From NCBI RefSeq assembly GCF_050948215.1, contig NW_027489004.1:62001-126000 (forward strand): a DNA stretch of 64,000 nucleotides, written 5' to 3'. The position numbers were made by a program, and so were the translations under genes. This stretch comes from Halictus rubicundus (lineage: Eukaryota > Arthropoda > Insecta > Hymenoptera > Halictidae). The notes below the pieces were generated by a model, which worked only from the letters and a program-made list of their open reading frames with translations, had not been told where the DNA came from and did not search any database. Shown piece after piece: positions 1 through 15,300 of this stretch. Positions within the stretch are counted from its first letter, which is position 1. Each line of letters starts with the position of its first letter.

Positions 1-3000
1 GATAGAGGATAGGATAGGATAGAGGATAGGATAGGATAGAGGATAGGATATGATAGAGGATAGGAGAGGATAGAGGATAGGATAGGATAGATGATAGGAT
101 AGGATAGAGGATTGGATAGGATAGAGGATAGGATACGATAGAGGATACGATAGGAAAGGATAGAGGATAGGATAGGATAGAGGATAGGATAGGATAGAGG
201 ATAGGATATGATAGAGGATAGGAGAGGATAGAGGATAGGATAGGATAGATGATAGGATAGGATAGAGGATAGGATAAGATAGAGGATAGGATAGGATAGA
301 GGATAGGATAGGGGATTGGATAGGATAAAGGATAGGATAGGATAGAGGATAGGATAGGATAGAGGATAGGATAGTATAGAGGATAGGATACGATAGAGGA
401 TAGGATAGGATAGAGGATAGGATAGGATAGAGGATAGGATAGGATAGAGGATAGGATAAGATAGAGGATAGGATAGGATAGGATAGAGGATAGGCTAGGG
501 GATTGGATAGGATAAAGGATAGGATAGGATAGAGGATAGGATAGGATAGAGGATAGGATAGTATAGAGGATAGGATAGGATAGGATAGAGGATAGGATAG
601 GATAGAGTATAGGATAGGATAGAGGATAGGATAGGATAGAGGATAGGATAGGATAGAGGATAGGTTAGGATAGAGGATAGGATAGGATAGAGGATAGGAT
701 AGGATAGAGGATAGGATCGGATAGAGGATAGGATAGGGGATTGGATAGGATAGAGGATAGGATAGGATAGAGGATAGGATAGGATAGAGGATAGGATAGT
801 ATAGAGGATAGGATAGGATAGAGGATAGGAAAGGATAGAGGATAGGATAGGATAGAGGATAGGATATGATAGAGGATAGGAGAGGATAGAGGATAGGATA
901 GGATAGATGATAGGATAGGATAGAGGATAGGATAAGATAGAGGATAGGATAGGATAGAGGATAGGATAGTGGATATGATAGGATAAAGGATAGGATAGGA
1001 TAGAGCATAGGATAGGATAGAGGATAGGATAGTATAGAGGATAGGATAGGATAGGATAGAGGATAGGATAGGATAGAGGATAGGATAGAGGATAGGATAG
1101 GATAGAGGATAGGTTAGGATAGAGGATAGGATAGGATAGAGGACAGGATAGGGTAGGGGATAGGATAGGATAGAGGATAGGATAGGATAGACGATAGGAT
1201 CGGATAGACGATAGGATAGGGGATTGGATAGGATAGAGGATAGGATAGGATAGAGGATAGGATAGGATACAGGATAGGATAGGATAGAGGATAGGATACG
1301 ATAGAGGATAGGATACGATAGAGGATAGGATACGATAGAGGATACGATAATATAGGATAGAGGACAGAATAGGATAGAGGATAGGATAGGATAGAGGATA
1401 GGATATGATAGAGGATAGCATAGTATAGAGGATAGGATAGGATAGAGGATAGGATAGGATAGAGGATAGGATAGGATAGAGGATAGGATAGGGTAGAGGA
1501 TAGGATAGAGGATAGGATAGGATAGAGGATAGGATAGTATAGAGGATAGGATAGGATAGAGGATAGGATAGGATAGAGGATAGGATAGGATAGAGGATAG
1601 GATAGGATAGAGGATAGGATACGATAGAGGATACGATAATATAGGATAGTGGACAGGATAGGATAGAGGATAGGATAGGATAGAGGATAGGATATGATAG
1701 AGGATAGGATAGGATAGAGGATAGGATAGTATAGAGGATAGGATACGATAGAGGATAGGATAGGATAGAGGATAGGATAGGATAGAGGATAGGATAGGAT
1801 AGAGGATAGGATAAGATAGAGGATAGGATAGGATAGAGGATAGGCTAGGGGATTGGATAGGATAAAGGATAGGATAGGATAGAGCATAGGATAGGATAGA
1901 GGATAGGATAGTATAGAGGATAGGATAGGATAGGATAGAGGATAGGATAGGATAGAGGATAGGATAGAGGATAGGATAGAGGATAGGATATGATAGAGGA
2001 TAGGATAGGATAGAGGATAGGATAGGATAGAGGATAGGATAGAGGATAGGATAGGATGGAGGATACGATAGGATAGGATAGAGGATAGGATAGGATGGAG
2101 GATACGATAGGATAGGATAGAGGATAGGCTCGGATAGAGGATAGGATAGGATAGAGGATAGGATATGATAGAGGATAGGTTAGGATAGAGGATAGGATAG
2201 GGGATTGGATAGGATAGAGGATAGGAGAAGATATGAGGAGAGGATAGGATAGAGAATAGGATAGGATAGAGGATAGCATAGTATAGAGGATAGGATAGGA
2301 TAGGATAGAGGATAGGATAGGATAGAGGATAGGATCGGATAGAGGATAAGATATGATAGAAGATAGGAGAGGATAGAGGATAGGATAGGATAGATGATAG
2401 GATAGTATAGAGGATAGGATAGGATAGGATAGGATAGAGGATAGGATAGGATAGAGGATAGGATAGGATAGGATAGAGGATAGGATAGGATAGAGGACAG
2501 GATAGGATAGAGGATAGGATATGATAGAGGATAGGTTAGGATAGAGGATAGGATAGAGGATAGGATAGGATAGAGGATAGGATAGAGGATAGGATAGGAT
2601 GGAGGATACGATAGGATAGGATAGAGGATAGGATAGGATGGAGGATACGATAGGATAGGATAGAGGATAGGCTAGGATAGAGGATAGGATAGGATAGAGG
2701 ATAGGATATGATAGAGGATAGGTTAGGATAGAGGATAGGATAGGGGATTGGATAGGATAGAGGATAGGAGAAGATATGAGGAGAGGATAGGATAGAGAAT
2801 AGGATAGAGTATAGGATAGGATGGAGGATACGATAGGATAGGATAGAGGATAGGATAGGATGGAGGATACGATAGGATAGGATAGAGGATAGGCTGGGAT
2901 AGAGGATAGGATAGGATAGAGGATAGGATATGATAGAGGATAGCTTAGGATAGAGGATAGGATAGGGGATTGGATAGGATAGAGGATAGGAGAAGATATG

Positions 3001-3399
3001 AGGAGAGGATAGGATAGAGAATAGGATAGGATAGAGAATAGCATAGTATAGAGGATAGGATAGGATAGGATAGAGGATAGGATAGGATAGAGGATAGGAT
3101 CGGATTGAGGATAAGATATGATAGAGGATAGGAGAGGATAGAGGATAGGATAGGATAGATGATAGGATAGTATAGAGGATAGGATAGGATAGGATAGGAT
3201 AGAGGATAGGATAGGATAGAGGATAGGATAGGATAGGATAGAGGATAGGATAGGATAGAGGACAGGATAGGATAGAGGATAGGATATGATAGAGGATAGG
3301 TTAGGATAGAGGATAGGATAGGGGATTGGATGGGATAGAGGATAGGAGAAGATATGAGGAGAGGATAGGATAGAGAATAGGATAGGATAGATGATATTA

Positions 3400-6300
3400 T
3401 AGGAAAGAGGATAGGATATGATAGAGGATCAGATAGGATAGAGGATTGGATAGGATAGAGAATATGATACGGTAGACGTTAGGGGATTGGATCGGATACA
3501 GGATAGGAGGCGGTAGAGGATAGGATAGGATAGGATAGAGAATAGGATAGGATAGAGGATAGGTTAGGATGGAGGATAGGATAGGATAGAGGACAGGATA
3601 GGGTAGAGGATAGGATAGGATAGAGGATGGGATAGGATAGAGGATAGGATCGGATGGAGGATAGGATAGGGGATTGGATAGGATAGAGGATAGGATAGGA
3701 TAGACGATAGGATCGGATAGAGGATAGGATAGGATAGAGGATAGGATATGATAGAGGATAGGAGAGGATAGAGGATAGGATAGGATAGATGATAGGATAG
3801 GATAGAGGATAGGATAAGATAGAGGATAGGATAGGATAGAGGATAGGATAGGATAGAGGATAGGATAGGATAGAGGATAGGATAGGATAGAGGATAGGAT
3901 AAGATAGAGGATAGGATAGGATAGAGGATAGGCTAGGGGATTGGATAGGATAAAGGATAGGATAGGATAGAGCATAGGATAGGATAGAGGATAGGATAGT
4001 ATAGAGGATAGGATAGGATAGGATAGAGGATAGGATAGGATAGAGGATAGGATAGAGGATAGGATATGATAGAGGATAGGATAGGATAGAGGATAGGATA
4101 GAGGATAGGATAGAGGATAGGATAGGATGGAGGATACGATAGGATAGGATAGAGGATAGGATAGGATAGGATAGAGGATAGGATAGGATAGAGGATAGGA
4201 TAGGATAGAGGATAGGATATAGGATAGGATAGGATAGAGGATAGGATAGTATTGAGGATAGGATACGATAGAGGATAGGATAGGATAGAGGATAGGATAG
4301 GATAGAGGATAGGATAGGATAGAGGATAGGATAAGATAGAGGATAGGATAGGATAGAGGATAGGATAGGACAGAGGATAGGATAGGATAGAGGATAAGAT
4401 ATGATAGAGGATAGGAGAGGATAGAGGATAGGATAGGATAGATGATAGGATAGGATAGAGGATAGGATAGGATAGAGGATAGGATAGGATAGAGGATAGG
4501 ATAGGATAGAGGATAGGATAGGATAGAGGATAGGATATGATAGAGGATAGGTTAGGATGGAGGATAGGATAGGGGATTGGATAGGATAGAGGATAGGAGA
4601 AGATATGAGGAGAGGATAGGATAGAGAATAGGATAGGATAGATGATATTATAGGAAAGAGGATAGGATATGATAGAGGATCAGATAGGATAGAGGATTGG
4701 ATAGGATAGAGAATATGATACGGTAGACGTTAGGGGATTGGATCGGATACAGGATAGGAGGCGGTAGAGGATAGGATAGGATAGGATAGAGAATAGGATA
4801 GGATAGAGGATAGGTTAGGATAGAGGATAGGATAGGATAGAGGACAGGATAGGGTAGAGGATAGGATAGGATAGGATAGAGGATAGGAGAAGATATGAGG
4901 AGAGGATAGGATAGAGAATAGGATAGGATAGATGATATTATAGGAAAGAGGATAGGATATGATAGAGGATCGGATAGGATAGAGGATTGGATAGGATAGA
5001 GAATATGATACGGTAGACGTTAGGGGATTGGATCGGATAAGGATAGGAGGCGGTAGAGGATAGGATAGGATAGGATAGAGAATAGGATAGGATAGAGGAT
5101 AGGTTAGGATAGAGGATAGGATAGGATAGAGGACAGGATAGGGTAGAGGATAGGATAGGATAGAGGATAGGATAGGATAGGGGATAGGATCGGATAGAGG
5201 ATAGGATAGGGGATTGGATAGGATAGAGGATAGGAGAGGATAGAGGATAGGATAGGATAGATGATAGGATAGGATAGAGGATAGGATAAGATAGAGGATA
5301 GGATAGGATAGAGGATAGGATAGGGGATTGGATAGGATAAAAGATAGGATAGGATAGAGGATAGGATAGGATAGAGGATAGGATAGTATAGAGGATAGGA
5401 TACGATAGAGGATAGGATAGGATAGAGGATAGGATAGGATAGAGGATAGGATAGGATAGAGGATAGGATAAGATAGAGGATAGGATAGGATAGAGGATAG
5501 GCTAGGGGATTGGATAGGATAAAGGATAGGATAGGATAGAGCATAGGATAGGATAGAGGATAGGATAGTATAGAGGATAGGATAGGATAGGATAGAGGAT
5601 AGGATAGGATAGAGGATAGGATAGAGGATAGGATATGATAGAGGATAGGATAGGATAGAGGATAGGATAGGATAGAGGATAGGATAGAGGATAGGATAGG
5701 ATGGAGGATACGATAGGATAGGATAGAGGATAGGATAGGATGGAGGATACGATAGGATAGGATAGAGGATAGGCTAGGATAGAGGATAGGATAGGATAGA
5801 GGATAGGATATGATAGAGGATAGGTTAGGATAGAGGATAGGATAGGGGATTGGATAGGATAGAGGATAGGATAGGATAGAGGATAGGATCGGATAGAGGA
5901 TAAGATATGATAGATTATAGGAGAGGATAGAGGATAGGATAGGATAGATGATATTATAGGAAAGAGGATAGGATATGATAGAGGATCAGATAGGATAGAG
6001 GATTGGATAGGATAGAGGATAGGATAGTATAGAGGATAGGCTAGGGGATTGGATAGGATAAAGGATAGGATAGGATAGGATAGAGGATAGGATAGTATAG
6101 AGGATAGGATAGGATAGGATAGAGGATAGGATAGGATAGAGGATAGGCTAGGATAGAGGATAGGATAGGATAGGATAGAGGATAGGATAGGATAGAGGAT
6201 TGGATAGGATAGAGGATAGGATACGATAGAGGATAGGATATGATAGAGGATAGGATAGGATAGAGGATAAGATATGATAGAGGATAGGAGAGGATAGAGG

Positions 6301-9300
6301 ATAGGATAGGATAGAGGATACGAAAGGATAGGATAGAGGGTAGGATAGAATAGAGGATATGTTAGGATAGAGGATAGGATAGGGTAGAGGATAGGATAGG
6401 ATAGAGGATAGGATAGGATAGAGGATAGGATAGGATAGAGGATATGATAAGATAGAGGATAAGATATGATAGAGGATAGGAGAGGATAGAGGATAGGATA
6501 GGATAGAGGATACGAAAGGATAGGATAGAGGATAGGCTAGGATAGAGGATAGGATAGGATAGGATAGAGGATAGGATAGGATAGAGGATTGGATAGGATA
6601 GAGGATAGGATACGATAGAGGATAGGATATGATAGAGGATAGGATAGGATAGAGGATAAGATATGATAGAGGATAGGATAAGATAGAGGATAGGATAGGA
6701 TAAAGGATAGGATACGATAGAGGATACGAAAGGATAGGATAGAGGGTAGGATAGAATAGAGGATATGTTAGGATAGAGGATAGGATAGGATAGAGGATAG
6801 GATATGATAGAGGATAGGATAGAGGATAGGATAGGATGGAGGATACCATAGGATAGGATAGAGGATAGGATAGGAAGGAGGATACGATAGGATAGGATAG
6901 AGGATAGGATAGGATAGAGGATTGGATAGGATAGAGGATAGGATATGATAGAGGATAGGATATGATAGAGGATAGGATAGGATAGAGGATAACATAGGAT
7001 AGATGATAGGATAGGATACAGGATAGGATAGGATAGAGGATAAGATATGATAGAGGATAGGAGAGGATAGAGGATAGGATAGGATAGAGGATACGAAAGG
7101 ATAGGATAGAGGGTAGGATAGAATAGAGGATATGTTAGGATAGAGGATAGGATAGGATAGAGGATAGTATATGATAGAGGATAGGATAGGATAGAGGATA
7201 GGATAGGATAGAGGATAGGATAGGATAGAGGATAGGATAGGATAGAGGATAGGATAGAGGATAGGATAGAGGATAGGATAGGATGGAGGATACCATAGGA
7301 TAGGATAGAGGATAGGATAGGAAGGAGGATACGATAGGATAGGATAGAGGATAGGAGAGGATAGAGGATAGGATAGGATAGATGATAGGATAGTATAGAG
7401 GATAGGATAGGATAGGATAGGATAGAGGATAGGATAGGATAGAGGATAGGATAGGATAGGATAGAGGATAGGATAGGATAGAGGATAGGATAGGATAGAG
7501 GATAGGATATAGGATAGGATAGGATAGAGGATAGGATAGTATTGAGGATAGGATACGATAGAGGATAGGATAGGATAGAGGATAGGATAGGATAGAGGAT
7601 AGGATAGGATAGAGGATAGGATAAGATAGAGGATAGGATAGGATAGAGGATAGGATAGGACAGAGGATAGGATAGGATAGAGGATAAGATATGATAGAGG
7701 ATAGGAGAGGATAGAGGATAGGATAGGATAGATGATAGGATAGGATAGAGGATAGGATAGGATAGAGGATAGGATAGGATAGAGGATAGGATAGGATAGA
7801 GGATAGGATATGATAGAGGATAGGATATGATAGAGGATAGGATAGGATAGAGGATCGGATAGGATAGAGGATTGGATAGGATAGAGAATATGATACGGTA
7901 GACGTTAGGGGATTGGATCGGATACAGGATAGGAGGCGGTAGAGGATAGGATAGGATAGGATAGAGAATAGGATAGGATAGAGGATAGGTTAGGATAGAG
8001 GATAGGATAGGATAGAGGACAGGATAGGGTAGAGGATAGGATAGGATAGAGGATAGGATAGGATAGGGGATAGGATCGGATAGAGGATAGGATAGGGGAT
8101 TGGATAGGATAGAGGATAGGAGAGGATAGAGGATAGGATAGGATAGATGATAGGATAGGATAGAGGATAGGATAAGATAGAGGATAGGATAGGATAGAGG
8201 ATAGGCTAGGGGATTGGATAGGATAAAGGATAGGATAGGATAGAGCATAGGATAGGATAGAGGATAGGATAGTATAGAGGATAGGATAGGATAGGATAGA
8301 GGATAGGATAGGATAGAGGATAGGATAGAGGATAGGATATGATAGAGGATAGGATAGGATAGAGGATAGGATAGGATAGAGGATAGGATAGGATGGAGGA
8401 TACGATAGGATAGGATAGAGGATAGGATAGGATGGAGGATACGATAGGATAGGATAGAGGATAGGCTAGGATAGAGGATAGGATAGGATAGAGGATAGGA
8501 TATGATAGAGGATAGGTTAGGATAGAGGATAGGATAGGGGATTGGATAGGATAGAGGATAGGAGAAGATATGAGGAGAGGATAGGATGGAGAATAGGATA
8601 GAGGATAGGATAGGATGGAGGATACGATAGGATAGGATAGAGGATAGGATAGGATGGAGGATACGATAGGATAGGATAGAGGATAGGCTAGGATAGAGGA
8701 TAGGATAGGATAGAGGATAGGATAGGATAGAGGATAGGATAGGATAGAGGATATGAGAGGATAGAGGATAGGATAGGATGGAGGATACGATAGGATAGGA
8801 TAGAGGATAGGCTAGGATAGAGGATAGGATAGGATAGAGGATAGGATATGATAGAGGATAGGTTAGGATAGAGGATAGGATAGGGGATTGGATAGGATAG
8901 AGGATAGGAGAAGATATGAGGAGAGGATAGGATGGAGAATAGGATAGAGGATAGGATAGGATGGAGGATACGATAGGATAGGATAGAGGATAGGATAGGA
9001 TGGAGGATACGATAGGATAGGATAGAGGATAGGCTAGGATAGAGGATAGGATAGGATAGAGGATAGGATAGGATAGAGGATAGGATAGGATAGAGGATAT
9101 GAGAGGATAGAGGATAGGATAGGATAGAGGATACGAAAGGATAGGATAGAGGGTAGGATAGAATAGAGGATATGTTAGGATAGAGGATAGGATAGGGTAG
9201 AGGATAGGATAGGATAGATGATAGGATAGGATAGAGGATAGGATAGGATAGATGATAGGATAGGATAGAGGATAGGATAAGATAGAGGATAGGATAGGAT

Positions 9301-12300
9301 AAAGGATAGGATAGGATAGAGGATAGGATACGATAGAGGATACGAAAGGATAGGATAGAGGGTAGGATAGAATAGAGGATATGTTAGGATAGAGGATAGG
9401 ATAGGATAGAGGATAGGATATGATAGAGGATAGGATAGAGGATAGGATAGGATGGAGGATACCATAGGATAGGATAGAGGATAGGATAGGAAGGAGGATA
9501 CGATAGGATAGGATAGAGGATAGGATAGGATAGAGGATTGGATAGGATAGAGGATAGGATATGATAGAGGATAGGATATGATAGAGGATAGGATAGGATA
9601 GAGGATAGCATAGGATAGATGATAGGATAGGATAGAGGATAGGATAGGATAGAGGATAAGATATGATAGAGGATAGGAGAGGATAGAGGATAGGATAGGA
9701 TAGAGGATACGAAAGGATAGGATAGAGGGTAGGATAGAATAGAGGATATGTTAGGATAGAGGATAGGATAGGATAGAGGATAGGATATGATAGAGGATAG
9801 GATAGGATAGAGGATAGGATAGGATAGAGGATAGGATAGGATAGAGGATAGGATAGAGGATAGGATAGAGGATAGGATAGGATGGAGGATACCATAGGAT
9901 AGGATAGAGGATAGGATAGGAAGGAGGATACGATAGGATAGGATAGAGGATAGGATAGGATAGAGGATTGGATAGGATAGAGGATAGGATATGATAGAGG
10001 ATAGGATATGATAGAGGATAGGATATGATAGAGGATAGGATAGGATAGAGGATAGGATAGGATAGATGATAGGATAGGATAGAGGATAGGATAAGATAGA
10101 GGATTGGATAGGATAGAGGATAGGATAGGATAGAGGATAGGATATGATAGAGGATAGGATAGGATAGAGGATAGGATAGGGGATTGGATAGGATAGAGGA
10201 TAGGAGAAGATATGAGGAGAGGATAGGATAGAGGATAGGATAGGATAGATGATATTATAGGAAAGAGGATAGGATATGATAGAGGATCGGATAGGATAGA
10301 GGATTGGATAGGATAGAGAATATGATACGGTGGACGTTAGGGGATTTGATCGGATACAGGATAGGAGGCGGTAGAGGATAGGATAGGATAGGATAGAGAA
10401 TAGGATAGGATAGAGGATAGGTTAGGATAGAGGATAGGATGGGATAGAGGACAGGATAGGGTAGAGGATTGGATAGGATAGAGGATAGGATAGGATAGAG
10501 AATAGGATCGGATAGAGGATAGGATAGGGGATTGGATAGGATAGAGGATAGGATAGGATAGAGGATAGGATAGGATAGAGGATAGGATAAGATAGAGGAT
10601 AAGATATGATAGAGGATAGGAGAGGATAGAGGATAGGATAGGATAGATGATAGGATAGGATAGAGGATAGGATAAGATAGAGGATAGGATAGGATAAAGG
10701 ATAGGATATGATAGAGGATAGGATACGATAGAGGGTACGAAAGGATAGGATAGAGGGTAGGATAGAATAGAGGATATGTTAGGATAGAGGATAGGATAGG
10801 ATAGAGGATAGGATATGATAGAGGGTAGGATAGAATAGAGGATATGTTAGGATAGAGGATAGGATAGGATAGAGGATAGGATATGATAGAGGATAGGATA
10901 GAGGATAGGATAGGATGGAGGATACCATAGGATAGGATAGAGTATAGGATAGGAAGGAGGATACGATAGGATAGGATAGAGGATAGGATAGGATAGAGGA
11001 TTGGATAGGATAGAGGATAGGATATGATAGAGGATAGGATATGATAGAGGATAGGATAGGATAGAGGATAGCATAGGATAGATGATAGGATAGGATAGAG
11101 GATAGGATAAGATAGAGGATAGGATAGGATAGAGGATAGGATAGGATAGATGATAGGATAGGATAGAGGATAGGATAAGATAGAGGATAGGATAGGATAA
11201 AGGATAGGATAGGATAGAGGATAGGATAGGATAGAGGATTGGATAGGATAGAGGATAGGATATGATAGAGGATAGGATATGATAGAGGATAGGATAGGAT
11301 AGAGGATAGCATAGGATAGATGATAGGATAGGATAGAGGGTAGGATAGGATAGAGGATAAGATATGATAGAGGATAGGAGAGGATAGAGGATAGGATAGG
11401 ATAGAGGATACGAAAGGATAGGATAGAGGGTAGGATAGAATAGAGGATATGTTAGGATAGAGGATAGGATAGGATAGAGGATAGGATAAGATAGAGGATA
11501 GGATAGGATAGAGGATAGGATAGGATAGAGGATAGGATAGGATAGAGGATAGGATAGGATAGAGGATAGGATAGGGGATTGGATAGGATAGAGGATAGGA
11601 GAAGATATGAGGAGAGGATAGGATAGAGAATAGGATAGGATAGATGATATTATAGGAAAGAGGATAGGATATGATAGAGGATCGGATAGGATAGAGGATT
11701 GGATAGGATAGAGAATATGATACGGTGGACGTTAGGGGATTGGATCGGATACAGGATAGGAGGCGGTAGAGGATAGGATAGGATAGGATAGAGAATAGGA
11801 TAGGATAGAGGATAGGTTAGGATAGAGGATAGGATAGGATAGAGGACAGGATAGGGTAGAGGATTGGATAGGATAGAGGATAGGATAGGATAGAGGATAG
11901 GATCGGATAGAGGATAGGATAGGGGATTGGATAGGATAGAGGATAGGATAGGATAGAGGATAGGATAGGATAGAGGATAGGATAAGATAGAGGATAAGAT
12001 ATGATAGAGGATAGGAGAGGATAGAGGATAGGATAGGATAGATGATAGGATAGGATAGAGGATAGGATAAGATAGAGGATAGGATAGGATAAAGGATAGG
12101 ATAGGATAGAGGATAGGATACGATAGAGGATACGAAAGGATAGGATAGAGGGTAGGATAGAATAGAGGATATGTTAGGATAGAGGATAGGATACGATAGA
12201 GGATACGATAGGAAAGGATAGAGGATAGGATAGGATAGAGGATTGGATAGGATAGAGGATAGGATATGATAGAGGATAGGATATGATAGAGGATAGGATA

Positions 12301-15300
12301 CGATAGAGGATAGGATATGATAGAGGATAGGATATGATAGAGGATAGGATACGATAGAGGATAGGATATGATACAGGATAGGATAGGATAGAGGATAGGA
12401 TAGGATAGATGATAGGATAGGATAGAGGATAGGATAAGATAGAGGATTGGATACGATAGAGGATAGGATAGGATAGAGGATTGGATAGGATAGAGGATAG
12501 GATAGGATAGAGGATAGGATATGATAGAGGATAGGATAGGATAGAGGATAGGATAGGGGATTGGATAGGATAGAGGATAGGAGAAGATATGAGGAGAGGA
12601 TAGTATAGAGAATAGGATAGGATAGATGATATTATAGGAAAGAGGATAGGATATGATAGAGGATCGGATAGGATAGAGGATTGGATAGGATAGAGAATAT
12701 GATACGGTAGACGTTAGGGGATTGGATCGGATACAGGATAGGAGGCGGTAGAGGATAGGATAGGATAGGATAGAGAATAGGATAGGATAGAGGATAGGTT
12801 AGGATAGAGGATAGGATAGGATAGAGGACAGGATAGGGTAGAGGATTGGATAGGATAGAGGATAGGATAGGATGGAGGATAGGATCGGATAGAGGATAGG
12901 ATAGGGGATTGGATAGGATAGAGGATAGGATAGGATAGAGGATACTATAGGATAGAGGATAGGATAGTATAGAGGATAGGATAGTATAGAGGATAGGATA
13001 GGATAGGATAGAGGATAGGATAGGATAGAGGATAGGATAGGATAGAGGATAGGATAGGATAGAGGATAGGATAGGATAGAGGATAAGATATGATAGAGGA
13101 TAGGAGAGGATAGAGGATAGGATAGGATAGAGGATAGGATAGGATAGAGGATAGGATAGGATAGAGGATAAGATATGATAGAGGATAGGAGAGGATAGAG
13201 GATAGGATAGGATAGAGGATACGAAAGGATAGGATAGAGGGTAGGATAGAATAGAGGATATGTTAGGATAGAGGATAGGATAGGATAGAGGATAGGATAT
13301 GATAGAGGATAGGATAGGATAGAGGATAGGATAGGATAGAGGATAGGATAGGATAGAGGATAGGATAGAGGATAGGATAGAGGATAGGATAGGATGGAGG
13401 ATACCATAGGATAGGATAGAGGATAGGATAGGAAGGAGGATACGATAGGATAGGATAGAGGATAGGATAGGATAGAGGATTGGATAGGATAGAGGATAGG
13501 ATATGATAGAGGATAGGATATGATAGAGGATAGGATAGGATAGAGGATAGGATAGGATAGAGGATAGGATAGGATAGAGGATAGGATAAGATAGAGGATA
13601 AGATATTATAGAGGATAGGATAGGATAGAGGATAGGATATGATAGAGGATCGGATAGAATAGAGGATTGGATAGGATAGATAATATGATACGGTAGACGA
13701 TAGGGGATTGGATCGGATACAGGATAGGAGGCGGTAGATGATAGGATAGGATCGGATAGAGAATAGGATAGGATAGAGGATATGTTAGGATAGAGGATAG
13801 GATAGGACAGAGGATAGAATAGGGTAGAGGATAGGATAGGATAGAGGATAGGATAGGATAGTGGATAGGATCGGATAGAGGTTAGGATAGGGGATTGGAT
13901 AGGATAGAGGATAGGATAGGATGGAGAATAGGATAGGTTAGAGGATAGGATAGGATAGTGGATAGGATAAGATAGAGGATAGGATAGGATAGAGGATAGG
14001 ATAGGATAGAGGATAGGATAGGATAGAGGATAGGATAGGATAGAGGACAGGATAGGATAGAGGATACGAAAGGATAGGATAGAGGGTAGGATAGAATAGA
14101 GGATATGTTAGGATAGAGGATAGGATAGGATAGAGGATAGGATAGGATAGAGGATAAGATATGATAGAGGATAGGAGAGGATAGAGGATAGGATAGGATA
14201 GAGGATACGAAAGGATAGGATAGAGGGTAGGATAGAATAGAGGATATGTTAGGATAGAGGATAGGATAGGATAGAGGATAGGATAAGATAGAGGATAGGA
14301 TAGGATAGAGGATAGGATAGGATAGAGGATAGGATAGGATAGAGGATAGGATAGGATAGAGGATAGGATAGGGGATTGGATAGGATAGAGGATAGGAGAA
14401 GATATGAGGAGAGGATAGGATAGAGAATAGGATAGGATAGATGATATTATAGGAAAGAGGATAGGATATGATAGAGGATCGGATAGGATAGAGGATTGGA
14501 TAGGATAGAGAATATGATACGGTGGACGTTAGGGGATTGGATCGGATACAGGATAGGAGGCGGTAGAGGATAGGATAGGATAGGATAGAGAATAGGATAG
14601 GATAGAGGATAGGTTAGGATAGAGGATAGGATAGGATAGAGGACAGGATAGGGTAGAGGATTGGATAGGATAGAGGATAGGATAGGATAGAGGATAGGAT
14701 CGGATAGAGGATAGGATAGGGGATTGGATAGGATAGAGGATAGGATAGGATAGAGGATAGGATAGGATAGAGGATAGGATAAGATAGAGGATAAGATATG
14801 ATAGAGGATAGGAGAGGATAGAGGATAGGATAGGATAGATGATAGGATAGGATAGAGGATAGGATAAGATAGAGGATAGGATAGGATAAAGGATAGGATA
14901 GGATAGAGGATAGGATACGATAGAGGATACGAAAGGATAGGATAGAGGGTAGGATAGAATAGAGGATATGTTAGGATAGAGGATAGGATACGATAGAGGA
15001 TACGATAGGAAAGGATAGAGGATAGGATAGGATAGAGGATTGGATAGGATAGAGGATAGGATATGATAGAGGATAGGATATGATAGAGGATAGGATACGA
15101 TAGAGGATAGGATATGATAGAGGATAGGATATGATAGAGGATAGGATACGATAGAGGATAGGATATGATACAGGATAGGATAGGATAGAGGATAGGATAG
15201 GATAGATGATAGGATAGGATAGAGGATAGGATAAGATAGAGGATTGGATACGATAGAGGATAGGATAGGATAGAGGATTGGATAGGATAGAGGATAGGAT

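Noticed and set aside
3400..5050. CRISPR-like alternation of repeats and variable segments
   Set aside because: The variable parts are themselves satellite variants, unit lengths are irregular, and the context is eukaryotic.
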